64,000 nt of DNA from Solirubrobacter sp963736505 (GCA_963736505.1 CAVTOZ010000003.1:1550001-1614000), one strand, 5' to 3'. Counted from the stretch's first letter, positions 28,253-37,115 are shown. Translations and numbers: made by a program. Notes: generated by a model not told the origin, from the sequence alone.

Positions 28253-30124
28253 ATGGAACGGAGGGTCGCGCTCGCGCGTCTCGCCGCCGGGGGGAAGCGC
28301 CGTTTGTCGGCTCCGCAGGCGCCGAAGGTCATGAGCGTTGGTCCGGCGGGTGTGACGTTGCGATGGTCGGCGCCGAAGGGCACCAAGCCGGCCGCTTATC
28401 AGGTGTTGCGAGACGGGCGGGTGCTCGCCCGCACGACGCACCGGTCCTTCACGGACACGGGAGTGATGCCGGGCAAGACGTACCGCTACGCCATCCGCGG
28501 CGTGGATTCGCACGGTCGCCGTGGGCTGCTCTCGGGCGCCGTGCGCGTGCCGGTGCCGAAGCGGTCGACGAACCCCGTGGCGCGCCCACCGGGCACCGTG
28601 CCCGCGACGGGCGGCTCGACGCCGGTCATCGCGCCGATCGAGCAGGGCTCGCCGCCCGGCTCCGCGCCGACCCCTGACCCCACGGCCACCCCGACGCCCA
28701 CGCCGACGCCGACGCCGGTCCCGACGCCGGATCCGAACGCGATGACCGCGGCGATGGTCGACCGCCTCTTCTGGCGCGCCGGCTTCGGCGCCAGTGACGC
28801 CCAGCGCGCCGCCTGGGTCGGCAAGCTGCCGGAGGAACTCGTCGACTGGTTCCTCGACACGCCGCCGTCCCAGGAGACCGCGACGCCGCCGCCGCTGACG
28901 AGCGCCAACGGCGTGATCGACCCGCTCGCGTCCGACGACGAGTGCGTCATGGAGTGGCTCGACACGATGCAGCGCGTCGACAACCCGCTGCCCGAGCGGC
29001 TCGCGTTCTTCCTGCACCGCCACTGGGCCGTCAGCGTCGACGACGGCATCCCGCTGTCGTGGCTGGTCGCCTACCGCAACCGCCTGCGCGGCTTCGCCGA
29101 CGACCCGAACATCAGCTTCCGCAAGATCGCGTACGACATGTCGACGCTCGACGCCGCCATGTCGATGTACCTGAACGGCAGCTCGAACATCAAGGGCAGC
29201 CCGAACGAGAACTACGCGCGCGAGTTCATGGAGCTGTTCTGCCTCGGCCCGACCGGTCCCGACGGCACGCCGAACTACGTCCAGGCCGACGTCGCGGGCC
29301 TCGCGCGCGCGTTCACGGGCTGGCGGCTCGACAGCGCGACCGGCGTGGTCACGTTCACGCCGCGCTACTTCGAGCCCAGCGCCAAGACGTTCCTGAACCA
29401 GACGATTCCGGCCGCGCCGACGACGACCGGCCGGCCGAACCTGGCCGACGGGATCGCGTGCATGACGGCCGCCGTCAACACCGTCCTGGCTCAGCCGAAC
29501 CACGCGCAGTTCCTGATCCGCAAGCTGTGGGCCGAGTTCATCGCCAGCCCGATCCCGCAGGCGACGCTCGACGACCTCGTCGCGCAGTACCGCGCCGGCG
29601 ACAAGCTCCTGCTGCGGCCCGTGATCCGCGGCATCCTCACGCACCCGCTGATCTTCGAGTCGCTGACCGAGCCGAACCTCGTCAAGCCGCCGGTCGTCTA
29701 CGCCGTCGGCCTGCTGCGCGCGCTCGGGGCGCCGATGAAGGCCAACCACCTGCGCGTCGCCCTCGACAACATGCAGCAGCGGCCGTACCGGCCGCCGAAC
29801 GTCGCCGGGTGGGAGGGAGGCCTGTCGTGGCTGAACTCCAACACCGTGCAGGCGCGCTTCGACGCGATCGTGCGCGTCCAGTACCTGAAGTACTCGACCT
29901 ACTACCCAGGCCAGGTCGTGCCGACGATCCCGGTCGAGTCGGCGCAGGCGACGTTCGCCCGCGCGTACGCGGCGGCCGGCTCGCCGTGGCTGTCGGACGG
30001 GACGCGCACGACGCTGATGGCATATGCCAACGCCGCACCGGTGACCAACGACGCGCAGCGTCGCCAGCGGTTCTACACCCTCCAAGCCCTGATGCTGGGC
30101 GGACCCGACGGGCAGGTGATGTAG
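28253..30124 (+). CDS. FN3-DUF1800 family protein
   Basis: A 623-aa protein. Residues about 25-105 form a fibronectin type III domain (VGPAGVTLRWSAPKGTKPAA, YRYAIRGVDSHG); a Pro/Thr linker (TPTPTPTPTPVPTPDP) follows; the rest is DUF1800 (LFWRAGFGASDAQR, RLAFFLHRHWAVS, ENYAREFMELFCLG, LARAFTGWR, RPPNVAGWEGG). DUF1800 proteins are regularly encoded beside DUF1501 proteins and are thought to be exported, but function is unknown. No signal peptide is evident from ATG 28253 or from the in-frame upstream start at 28217, which is odd. The next gene follows with no gap. Family assignment is firm. Confidence 0.88.
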   Translation: MERRVALARLAAGGKRRLSAPQAPKVMSVGPAGVTLRWSAPKGTKPAAYQVLRDGRVLARTTHRSFTDTGVMPGKTYRYAIRGVDSHGRRGLLSGAVRVPVPKRSTNPVARPPGTVPATGGSTPVIAPIEQGSPPGSAPTPDPTATPTPTPTPTPVPTPDPNAMTAAMVDRLFWRAGFGASDAQRAAWVGKLPEELVDWFLDTPPSQETATPPPLTSANGVIDPLASDDECVMEWLDTMQRVDNPLPERLAFFLHRHWAVSVDDGIPLSWLVAYRNRLRGFADDPNISFRKIAYDMSTLDAAMSMYLNGSSNIKGSPNENYAREFMELFCLGPTGPDGTPNYVQADVAGLARAFTGWRLDSATGVVTFTPRYFEPSAKTFLNQTIPAAPTTTGRPNLADGIACMTAAVNTVLAQPNHAQFLIRKLWAEFIASPIPQATLDDLVAQYRAGDKLLLRPVIRGILTHPLIFESLTEPNLVKPPVVYAVGLLRALGAPMKANHLRVALDNMQQRPYRPPNVAGWEGGLSWLNSNTVQARFDAIVRVQYLKYSTYYPGQVVPTIPVESAQATFARAYAAAGSPWLSDGTRTTLMAYANAAPVTNDAQRRQRFYTLQALMLGGPDGQVM

Positions 30125-31633
30125 GTGCGCTGCATCGAGTGCGAGGAGATCGAGCTCGCCCGCGTGAGCGACGCGCGGCCGGTCCAGACGCTGCCGGTGC
30201 CGTACGCGGCGCTCGACGGCTTTCCCGCCGGGCGCTCGCCCGCGGACCTCACGCGCCGGCGGCTGATGCAGTTCGGCGTCGCCGGGCTCGCGTCGGTGTA
30301 CGGGCCGAAGATGCTCGGCTGGGAGTCGGTCTGGGAGTCCGTCGCCGCCGAGGCGGCCGACGCGACGCAGAACTGCCTCGTGCTGCTCTACCTCGCGGGC
30401 GGCAACGACGGCCTGAACACGATCGTCCCCAACGACCCGACGGACTACCTCGCCTACCAGGCGGCGCGCCCGACGATCTACCGGCTCCAGGGCCCGACGG
30501 CGGGCGGCCGCGTCGGCTCGGCGCGCCTCGCGGGCTCCGCCGGCGACTACCTCGCGTTCTCGAACGTGATGGTCTCCAAGCCGGGCGGCGGCGACAACAC
30601 CGACCTGCTGTACGGGCTCGACAAGCTCTACGGGCCGGGCGACGGCGGCGCGGGCTCCGACCTCGCGGTCATGCCGGCGGTCGACGCCACCAAGTACTCG
30701 CTGAGCCACTTCGACAACTCCGACCTGTGGTTCAACGGCAACCCGGGCGGCGTCGTCTCGACGGGCTGGCTCGGCCGCTGGGTCGATCGCAACGGGTCCG
30801 ACACGAACCCGCTGCAGGCGGTGTCGATCGACACCGCGCTGTCGAAGTCGATCCGCACCGCGAGCAAGCCGGTGTGCGCGATCCCGTCGCTGTCGGCGCT
30901 CGGGTTCACGATGAACGGCTCGGGCTACGCGTCGCCGTCCGGGACGCCGACGACGGTCGACGTCAACGCGCAGATGCGCTCGCTGGCCGGCGTGCCGGTC
31001 GGCGCCGGCAACACGTACCTCGGGCGCTCGCGCGGCACCTACGGCATCGCCGTCGAGGCCTACGACACCGGCAAGACGATCGGCACGACGGTCCCCGACA
31101 ACGCGGTCTACCCGGCCGGCAACGCGACGCTCACCGCGCGGCTGAAGCTCGCCGCGCGGCTGCTGGCGGCGAACCTCGGCACGCGCATCATCACGATCCA
31201 CTGGGGCGGCTTCGACACCCACAGCGATCAGCTGACCGCGCAGGACCCGCAGCTGCGCGACCTCTCGCGCGCGCTCGGCGCGTTCCGCAACGACCTCGCC
31301 GTGCGCGGGATCGAGAACCGCGTCGCGACGCTCGTGTTCTCCGAGTTCGGCCGCCGCGTCGCCGACAACGGCTCCGGCACCGACCACGGCGCCGGCGGGC
31401 TGATGATGGCGATGGGCAGCGGCGTGCGCGGTGGCCTGGCGTCGGTCTGGCCGGGCTGCGAGACGAGCGAGCAGACGGGCGGCAACCTGAAGGTGCCGAC
31501 CGACTTCCGCTCGGTCTACCGCAGCGTGATCGAGGAGTGGCTGGGCGACGACTACCAGGCGGTGCTCGGGGGGCCCGCGATCGACCCGCTCGTCCGCGGC
31601 GACGGGCTGGCGGGCCGCACGCTGTTCAAGTGA
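30125..31633 (+). CDS. DUF1501 family protein with Tat signal
   Basis: A 502-aa protein of the alkaline-phosphatase/sulfatase-like DUF1501 family. An N-terminal extension carries a cysteine pair (CIECEE), then a twin-arginine motif LTRRRLMQFGVAGLASV at about 43-59. Family blocks: LVLLYLAGGNDGLNTIVPN, DNSDLWFNG, HWGGFDTHSDQ and VFSEFGRRVADNG followed by TDHG. The Asp/His residues in these blocks resemble metal ligands of the phosphatase superfamily, but activity is unproven. GTG immediately follows the DUF1800 stop, so the two are coupled. The long pre-Tat region (42 aa) is unusual; a later start was considered but no good codon is nearer. Likely exported folded. Confidence 0.88.
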   Translation: MRCIECEEIELARVSDARPVQTLPVPYAALDGFPAGRSPADLTRRRLMQFGVAGLASVYGPKMLGWESVWESVAAEAADATQNCLVLLYLAGGNDGLNTIVPNDPTDYLAYQAARPTIYRLQGPTAGGRVGSARLAGSAGDYLAFSNVMVSKPGGGDNTDLLYGLDKLYGPGDGGAGSDLAVMPAVDATKYSLSHFDNSDLWFNGNPGGVVSTGWLGRWVDRNGSDTNPLQAVSIDTALSKSIRTASKPVCAIPSLSALGFTMNGSGYASPSGTPTTVDVNAQMRSLAGVPVGAGNTYLGRSRGTYGIAVEAYDTGKTIGTTVPDNAVYPAGNATLTARLKLAARLLAANLGTRIITIHWGGFDTHSDQLTAQDPQLRDLSRALGAFRNDLAVRGIENRVATLVFSEFGRRVADNGSGTDHGAGGLMMAMGSGVRGGLASVWPGCETSEQTGGNLKVPTDFRSVYRSVIEEWLGDDYQAVLGGPAIDPLVRGDGLAGRTLFK

Positions 31634-32184
31634 GCTGGCTCGCGATCGTGCTGGCGGTGGCGATCGCCGCCGCGGCCGGCCCGGTGCCGAAGAGGCAGCA
31701 CCACCGGGTCAGCGCGTCGCAGCGCGTCGCGAAGCATGCGCCCAGGCACACGGGCATCCGGATCAAGCGCCCGGCCGCGGCGGCGCCGCACCCGTCGGCC
31801 TCGCCGGTTCCCGTGACCGGCGGCGGGAACGTGGTCCTCGGCGCGACCCCGACGCCGACCGCCACTGCGGCTCCCACTGCGACGCCGACGGCGACGCCCG
31901 TCTACCCGTCGCGCACGCAGGTGATCCTCAACGACGACCCGTGGTCGGTGACGTCGTCGTATCAGACGCTGCGGGCCGGGCCGCTCGAGTTCAACGTCGT
32001 CAACCACGGCTCCGACGACCACAACCTCACGATCCGGGGCGTCGACGGCGCCGTGGTGGCGGCGCCGCCGGACGGCGAGACGTATCCGCTGGAGGTGACG
32101 CTCGCCGCCGGGACCTACACGCTGTACTGCTCGCTCCCGCAGCACGAGCAGCTCGGGATGTGGACCACGCTCACCGTCAAGTGA
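31630..32184 (+). CDS. Secreted cupredoxin-like copper protein
   Basis: A 184-aa protein. GTG at 31630 overlaps the DUF1501 stop (GTGA). It has a signal-peptide-like or anchor segment (WLAIVLAVAIAAAAGPV), a basic then Thr/Pro-rich linker (to about 90), and a C-terminal cupredoxin domain. Type-1 copper ligands are in place: His131 in DDHNLTI, then Cys167, His172 and Met177 in YCSLPQHEQLGM. It is probably an extracellular electron carrier. As third gene of a DUF1800-DUF1501-cupredoxin operon it suggests that this pair is involved in a redox process or copper delivery outside the membrane; that is inference. Confidence 0.85.
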   Translation: MSWLAIVLAVAIAAAAGPVPKRQHHRVSASQRVAKHAPRHTGIRIKRPAAAAPHPSASPVPVTGGGNVVLGATPTPTATAAPTATPTATPVYPSRTQVILNDDPWSVTSSYQTLRAGPLEFNVVNHGSDDHNLTIRGVDGAVVAAPPDGETYPLEVTLAAGTYTLYCSLPQHEQLGMWTTLTVK

Positions 32185-32203
32185 GCGTGGCCCGGATCAT
32201 GCG

Positions 32204-33847
32204 CTAGCGGCCGATGCGGTGGCCGTGGCCCTGCCAGCGGTTGTGGCCGCGGTGCGGCTTGTGCGGCTTCGGGTTGGTCCCGAACGGGTCGCGGACCGTC
32301 GAGAAGTACCAGACCGCGTAGGCCGCGGCGCCGCCCAGTTCCTTCAGGCTCTTGAGCGAGCCGCCGGCCATCTTCGCGCGGTCGGCCGGGTCGTTGAGGC
32401 CGCCGGCGTCGAGCGGCGGGATGCCGGTCAGGACCGTCATCAGGTTGTCGCAGATCTCGTGGTAGCACGGGTCGAACGCCGAGCCGGCGGCGCCGCCGTA
32501 GATCGCCTCCTGCTCCGCGGTCTTCGGCACCTCGGCGCCGGCGAACACGCCGCCCGCGGGGATGCCGCGGTTCGTGAAGCCGACGTAGTCCGAGCGGCCG
32601 TCGAACGCCACGCGATCGGTCTGCAGGCCCTGCGACCTGAACCAGTCGTCGAAGACCTGCTCGACCTTGCCGGAGCCCTCAGGCCCGGACACGTCGGCGC
32701 CGAACGTCGAGCCGTCGCCGTCGTAGATGAAGCGGACGTAGTTCGGCGACGCGAGCATGTCGTAGTCGAGCATCACGTCGATCTTGGCCACCTCGGCGTC
32801 GCTGAGCTTCGCCGCGTAGTAGCTCGAGCCGACCAGGCCGTTCTCCTCCGCGCCCCACCAGCCGAAGCGGATCCTCTGGCGCAGGTTGTAGTGCCCGCGC
32901 GACAGCTCCTCGGCCATCGCGAGCAGCGTCGCCGTGCCGGAGCCGTCGTCGTTGATGCCCGGCCCCTCGGGGACGGAGTCCAGGTGGGCGCCGACCACGA
33001 CGACGTTGTTCGGGTCGCCGCCCTTGGTCTCGGCGATCACCTGCGGCAGGAAGCGGTCGGTGAACTTGCCGTAGACCTTGAAGTCGACCTTCGGCGCCTC
33101 GCCGCGCTTGAACGCCTGCAGCAGGTCGTTGCCGAGCGCGTAGCTGGTGATCACGGCCGCGATGGTCGCCGGCGGGTCCGGCTGGTTGTCGACGAAGATC
33201 GGGTTCTGCCGCTCGGGCGTGTTGCCCTCGTTGTAGATGATCACGCCGACCGCGCCCGCGGCCTGCGCGAGCGACCACTTCTGCACGAACGGGCACGTGC
33301 CGCGCTGGACGAGCGCGATCTTGCCGGTCACGCCGGCGTACTGGGCCGCGTCGCAGCCGGCCGCCGAGCCGCCGGTGGGCGGGTCGACGATGCCGCCGGC
33401 GGGCACGACCTCGACGCCGGTCAGCTCCTTCGTCGGCGAGTTCGCCATCGTGATGAAGTCGACGTCCGGCGAGCCGTCGTTCGCGGCGGTGCCGGGCCGG
33501 TAGACCTTCGCGCCGAGGTTCAGGACCGGCGGCTGGGTCTCGTTCCAGAACGGATAGTTGAAGTTCGTCACCTTCGGGCTGTAGCCGGCCGCCTTGAGCG
33601 TCTTGACGACGTAGTCGAGCGACGCCCGGTAGCCGGGCGAGAACACCTCGCGCGTGTCGCCGTTGAGGCTCGCGATCTGCTGGAGCGCGAGCTGGTGCTT
33701 GACGATCGAGGGCACCGAGACGTTGCCGACGAAGCGGCGCGCATCGGGGTCGCGCGGGCCGTCGTTGCCGTTGGCGAGCGCGCTCGGCGCGCACGCGAGC
33801 GTGGCGGCGCATGCAGCCGCGAGAGCCAGTCGGCTCCTGGTCACCAT
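32204..33847 (-). CDS. Secreted M28-family aminopeptidase with PA domain
   Basis: A 547-aa zinc peptidase. ATG at 33847 has GGGAGG 5 nt upstream and opens a Sec signal peptide (VTRSRLALAAACAATLACAP). A protease-associated domain lies at about 140-250 (GCDAAQYAGVTGKIALVQRG). The M28 catalytic part has the zinc/active residues in VVVGAHLDSV, GINDDGSGTA, WGAEENGLVGS, LDYDM and CYHEICD. It resembles Streptomyces griseus aminopeptidase and vacuolar aminopeptidase Y. The C-terminal end is basic and His-rich (KPHKPHRGHNRWQGHGHR), which could bind metal or the cell surface. A strong promoter with a palindrome over the -10 lies upstream. Confidence 0.9.
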   Translation of the reverse strand: MVTRSRLALAAACAATLACAPSALANGNDGPRDPDARRFVGNVSVPSIVKHQLALQQIASLNGDTREVFSPGYRASLDYVVKTLKAAGYSPKVTNFNYPFWNETQPPVLNLGAKVYRPGTAANDGSPDVDFITMANSPTKELTGVEVVPAGGIVDPPTGGSAAGCDAAQYAGVTGKIALVQRGTCPFVQKWSLAQAAGAVGVIIYNEGNTPERQNPIFVDNQPDPPATIAAVITSYALGNDLLQAFKRGEAPKVDFKVYGKFTDRFLPQVIAETKGGDPNNVVVVGAHLDSVPEGPGINDDGSGTATLLAMAEELSRGHYNLRQRIRFGWWGAEENGLVGSSYYAAKLSDAEVAKIDVMLDYDMLASPNYVRFIYDGDGSTFGADVSGPEGSGKVEQVFDDWFRSQGLQTDRVAFDGRSDYVGFTNRGIPAGGVFAGAEVPKTAEQEAIYGGAAGSAFDPCYHEICDNLMTVLTGIPPLDAGGLNDPADRAKMAGGSLKSLKELGGAAAYAVWYFSTVRDPFGTNPKPHKPHRGHNRWQGHGHRIGR

Positions 33848-33873
33848 GGGTCCTCCCTGAGCGGGTGTGAAAC

Positions 33874-33895
33874 GGAGCCGTGCGCCCACGGCTCC
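33874..33895 (-). terminator. 9-bp perfect hairpin upstream of the M28 gene
   Basis: GGAGCCGTG-CGCC-CACGGCTCC is a perfect stem with a 4-nt loop. On the minus strand it is followed by GTTTCAC, a weak U-tract. It lies downstream of the SARP gene and inside the leader predicted for the M28 gene, so it may be the SARP terminator, a leader stabiliser, or both. Confidence 0.5.
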
Positions 33896-33908
33896 TCGTA
33901 GGCGCGTC

Positions 33909-33936
33909 ACCCTAGTGACCCGCTGGCGAATGTCAA
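33909..33936 (-). promoter_or_regulatory. Promoter TTGACA-N16-TAGGGT of the M28 peptidase gene
   Basis: On the minus strand TTGACA (33936-33931) and TAGGGT (33914-33909) are 16 nt apart, the same boxes and spacing as the GH5 promoter at 9331. The -10 overlaps an imperfect palindrome GTCACCCTAGTGAC (33906-33919), a possible operator. Predicted leader is about 55 nt. Confidence 0.6.
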
Positions 33937-33957
33937 CTATGCCGCGTAGTAGACGCG

Positions 33958-36693
33958 TCAGCGTCCGATCGCCATCGCTCGCCCGACGGCCTCCTCGGTG
34001 CCCATCGCGGCGCCGGCGTCGACCGCGGCCGCGAACGCGTCCTCGCCTAGCGCCTCGCGCAGCGCGGCCTGTATCGGGGCGAACCATTCCTCGTCGTCGG
34101 GCTGGCGGATCGCGCCCGCCTCCGCCCGCAGCATGCCCGCGGCGCCGACGAGCATCGCGCCGGTGCGGGGATCGGCGACGGACGCGAACGTCTCGAGGAT
34201 CTCGATGATGCCCGGGCGGTCGCCGAGGTCGTGCGCGATCGCCAGGCCCTCGCGCAGCAGCTCCAGGCCGCTCGGCTCGCCGACCTCGAGCCGGCCGAGC
34301 GAGCGCAGCGCCGACGAGAGGTGCGCCGGGTCGCCGGCTCTGCGCGCGAGCGCGAGGGCCTCGCCCAGGTAGGCGATCGCGCGCTCTTCGTTGCCGGCGC
34401 CCGCGTGCGCGAGCCCGAGGTTCTGCAGCACGAGGCTGAGCCCGCGGTCGTCGCTGAGGTCGCGCAGGATGGCCACCGACTGCTCGTAGAGCCGGATCGC
34501 CTCCGTGTGGTCGCCCTCGTAGATCGCGAGGTTCGCGAGGTTGCTGCCGACGCGCGCCTCGCGGTCGAGCGCGCCGTGCTCGCGGGCGAGCGCGAGCATC
34601 TCCTCGAAGCGCGCCCGCGCCGCCGTGAAGTCGCCCTGCTCGCCGGCCATCACGCCGGCGCCGTTGAGCGCGCTCATGCGCACGTCCGGCTCGCCCTGCG
34701 CGCCGGCGAGCGCCCTGGAGGTGAACGCGCGGCCCTCGGCCAGATTGCCGCGCGTGACCCAGTAGCGCCACACGCCGCCGCAGATGCGCAGCGCGGTCTC
34801 GGCATCGCCGTCGGCGAGCGAGAACGCGATCGCGGCGCGGACGTTCTCGCGGTCGGCGTCGAGGTGCTGGAGCCAGAACGCGGTCTCGGGCCCGTGCAGG
34901 CCGCGCTCGCCGCCGGCCACCGCGTCCGCGAAGGCGTGCGCGTGGCGGCGGCGGACCGCCTCGGTCTCGCCGGTCTGCGCGAGCCGCTCGAGCGCGTACT
35001 CGCGCACGTTCTCGAGCAGCCAGAAGCGGTTGCCCGAGCGCGTCACGAGGCTGTGGTCGACGAGGTTGGCGATGCCGTCGAGCGCCGCCAGGCCGCAGAC
35101 CGCCTCCGCCATCTCCAGCGACCAGCCGCCGACGAACGCGCCGAGCGCGGCGAACAGCTCGCGGTCGGCGGGCTCGAGCAGGTCGTAGCTCCAGCCGATC
35201 GCGGCGCGCAGCGTCTGCTGGCGCGCCGGCGCGTCGCGCGGGCCCGCGCTGAGGAGGTCCAGCCGGTGCTCGAGCCGGTCGAGGATCGCGGCGGGGGCGA
35301 GCACCTTCGAGCGCGCGGCGGCGAGCTCGATCGCCAGCGGGAGCCCGTCGAGGCGCTCGCAGATCCGCTCGATCACGGCGAGGTCGCCGTCCTGCAGCAG
35401 CACGCGCGAGTCGAGCGCGCGCGCCCGGCCGACGAACAGCTCCGCGGCGGGCGAGGCGCCGAGCGGCGGGACCGCGAGCTCGTGCTCGCCGGCGATCCGC
35501 AGCGGCGCGCGGCTCGTGACGAGCAGCTTCGAGCCCGGCGAGGTCGAGAGCAGCCGGCTCAGCTGCGGCGCGGCGGCGAGCAGCTGCTCGAAGTTGTCGA
35601 GCACGAGCAGCATCTCGCGGCCGGCGAGCAGGCTCTCGGGCGAGTCGGTCTCATGCGCGCCGAGCGCCTGGGCGATCGCGGGCAGCACGCGTGCGGCGTC
35701 GTCGAACGCGGCGAGCCCGATGAAGCGCGCGCCGTCGGCGAAGTGCGGCTCGGCGACCTGAGCGAGCTCGAGCGCGAGCCGCGTCTTGCCGATCCCGCCG
35801 GGGCCGGTGAGCGTGAGCAGCCGCACGTGCGGCTCCGACAGCAGCGCGTCGGCGGTCGCGAGGTCGTCGTCGCGGCCGAGCAGCGGGTTGGGCGGGATCG
35901 GCAGGCTGACCGGGGGCGGCGCGGGGCGGTGGGCGCCGGCCGGCGCCTGGGCGGCGGCGATGTCGAGCGCCGGGTCCTGCGCGAGGATCGCGGCCTCGAG
36001 CCGCTGCAGCTCGCGCCCGGGGTCGAGCCCGAGGTCCTCGACGAGCGTGTGGCGCGCGCGCCGGAACGCGTCGAGCGCGTCGGCCTGGCGGCCGGTCCGG
36101 TAGAGGGCGAGCATCAGCTGCCCGTGCAGGCGCTCGCGGTACGGGTGCTCGGCGACCAGCCCCTCGAGCTCGGAGATCACCTCGGCATGGCGGCCGAGCG
36201 CGAGGTCGTACTCGATCCGCTGCTCGAGCGCGGCGAGCCGCAGCTCGGCGAGCCGGTCGGGCTCGACCGCCGCGCGGCCGTTGAGCGGCGAGTCCTGCAG
36301 CGGCGGCCCGCGGAACAGCGCCAGCGCCTCGCGCAGCGTCTCCGCCGCCTCCGCCGGCTCGCTCGAGCGGGCGCGCTCGACGAGCTGCTCGAAGCGCTCG
36401 AGGTCGAGCTGCCCGGGCGCGAGCTGCACGGCGTAGCCCGACGCACGCGTGACGATCGGGTTGTCAGGGCCGAGCGCGCGGCGCAGCTGGGACACGTAGA
36501 CCTGCAGCGCCTTCGACGCCGTGGCGGGCGGATCCTCGCCCCACAGCACGTCGATCAGGCGGTCGGCCGACACGCTGTCCTCGCGGTGCGCGAGCAGCAG
36601 CGTCGCAAGCAGCGCGCGCTGCTTCGGCGCGTTCAACTCGATCGACCCGCCGGGGCCGATCACCCGCAATGGACCGAGGATTGCGAAATCCAT
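33958..36693 (-). CDS. SARP/AfsR-type regulator: BTAD, NB-ARC ATPase and TPR
   Basis: A 911-aa regulator. Residues 1-95 are the OmpR-like winged helix of SARPs (FAILGPLRVIGPGG, LNAPKQRALLATLLLAHRED, YVSQLRRALG). BTAD tetratricopeptide-like domain follows (about 100-245, LERFEQLVERAR). Then a Pro-rich linker and an NB-ARC/AAA domain: Walker A LTGPGGIGKTRLALEL, MLLVLDNFEQLL, and PLAIELAAARSKVLAP. The C-terminal 350 residues are TPR repeats (VGSNLANLAIYEGDHTEAIR, LQNLGLAHAGAGNEERAIAY). Such proteins activate target operons in an ATP-dependent way; targets here are unknown and no secondary-metabolite cluster adjoins. TATATT 13-18 nt before the start codon gives a near-leaderless transcript. Confidence 0.92.
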   Translation of the reverse strand: MDFAILGPLRVIGPGGSIELNAPKQRALLATLLLAHREDSVSADRLIDVLWGEDPPATASKALQVYVSQLRRALGPDNPIVTRASGYAVQLAPGQLDLERFEQLVERARSSEPAEAAETLREALALFRGPPLQDSPLNGRAAVEPDRLAELRLAALEQRIEYDLALGRHAEVISELEGLVAEHPYRERLHGQLMLALYRTGRQADALDAFRRARHTLVEDLGLDPGRELQRLEAAILAQDPALDIAAAQAPAGAHRPAPPPVSLPIPPNPLLGRDDDLATADALLSEPHVRLLTLTGPGGIGKTRLALELAQVAEPHFADGARFIGLAAFDDAARVLPAIAQALGAHETDSPESLLAGREMLLVLDNFEQLLAAAPQLSRLLSTSPGSKLLVTSRAPLRIAGEHELAVPPLGASPAAELFVGRARALDSRVLLQDGDLAVIERICERLDGLPLAIELAAARSKVLAPAAILDRLEHRLDLLSAGPRDAPARQQTLRAAIGWSYDLLEPADRELFAALGAFVGGWSLEMAEAVCGLAALDGIANLVDHSLVTRSGNRFWLLENVREYALERLAQTGETEAVRRRHAHAFADAVAGGERGLHGPETAFWLQHLDADRENVRAAIAFSLADGDAETALRICGGVWRYWVTRGNLAEGRAFTSRALAGAQGEPDVRMSALNGAGVMAGEQGDFTAARARFEEMLALAREHGALDREARVGSNLANLAIYEGDHTEAIRLYEQSVAILRDLSDDRGLSLVLQNLGLAHAGAGNEERAIAYLGEALALARRAGDPAHLSSALRSLGRLEVGEPSGLELLREGLAIAHDLGDRPGIIEILETFASVADPRTGAMLVGAAGMLRAEAGAIRQPDDEEWFAPIQAALREALGEDAFAAAVDAGAAMGTEEAVGRAMAIGR

Positions 36694-36705
36694 CAGCGCG
36701 CCCGG

Positions 36706-36711
36706 AATATA
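36706..36711 (-). promoter_or_regulatory. -10 box (TATATT) of the SARP gene
   Basis: On the minus strand TATATT stands alone in GC-rich sequence, 12 nt from the start codon at 36693. Expected transcription start is about 6 nt before the ATG, leaving almost no leader. No good -35 is seen. Confidence 0.45.
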
Positions 36712-36739
36712 CGCACCCGATCAGGCGTCCTTGTTGCTT

Positions 36740-37030
36740 ATGCGCACGAATGCACCGGTGACGGACCGTCTCGACACGATGTTGACCAAGTGGCTCGAGG
36801 GGCACGCGAGCACCCGCGGCGCCGGCCGCGCGGACGCCGTGGCCTCCGCGATCCTCACCGTCCGCCACGATCACGTGGGCGAGGTCGAGCACCTCTGTGC
36901 GCGCTGGGGCATGCGCGTGCGGCGAGCGGACGAGTGCCCGGGCACCCCCTGGACCGTCATGACCGTCGAGGGCCGCGCCCTCCCCGTCCGCGGTCTGGCC
37001 AAGGTCGCCCGAATGCTCCCGCGCGACTGA
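36740..37030 (+). CDS. Small hypothetical protein, 96 aa
   Basis: ATG at 36740 opens a 96-aa protein (MRTNAPVTDRLDTMLTKWLE), with a compact alpha/beta pattern: AVASAILTVRHDHVGEVEHLC, WGMRVRRADECPGTPW, RGLAKVARMLPRD. No signal peptide or span. It is not a family I recognise. It is divergent from the SARP gene (46 nt) and its TGA is followed at once by the 85-bp repeat. A longer frame reading into the SARP coding region exists but is rejected as it would be antisense. Codon positions look protein-like; confidence is moderate. Confidence 0.5.
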   Translation: MRTNAPVTDRLDTMLTKWLEGHASTRGAGRADAVASAILTVRHDHVGEVEHLCARWGMRVRRADECPGTPWTVMTVEGRALPVRGLAKVARMLPRD

Positions 37031-37115
37031 CGCGAACGTCAACTGCGCGGTAAGGAGGCGGGTTCGACCGCCTCGCGGGTTCGATCGCTCGCCTCGGAGG
37101 GGGTGACCTACGTTT
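37031..37115 (+). repeat. 85-bp tandem repeat, copy 1
   Basis: This stretch starts CGCGAACGTCAACTGCGCGG and ends GGTGACCTACGTTT. It recurs at 37164-37248 with a single difference (TAAGG here, TGAGG there), a period of 133 bp. It contains a perfect stem GAGGCGG-GTTCGA-CCGCCTC (37055-37074). It starts directly after the stop codon of the 96-aa gene. The 37031-37372 gap between convergent genes holds only these repeats and short hairpins, one of them CTCAAG-TATGT-CTTGAG at 37249-37265. Confidence 0.85.

Noticed and set aside
27014..31387. A 1457-codon open frame on the minus strand opposite the DUF1097-DUF1501 genes
   Set aside because: It is Arg/Val/Asp/Ala-rich low-complexity sequence, antisense to clearly recognisable proteins, as expected from third-position GC bias.
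36521..36739. Extension of the 96-aa gene upstream to 36521
   Set aside because: This part is antisense to the conserved N-terminus of the SARP regulator and lacks protein-like composition.
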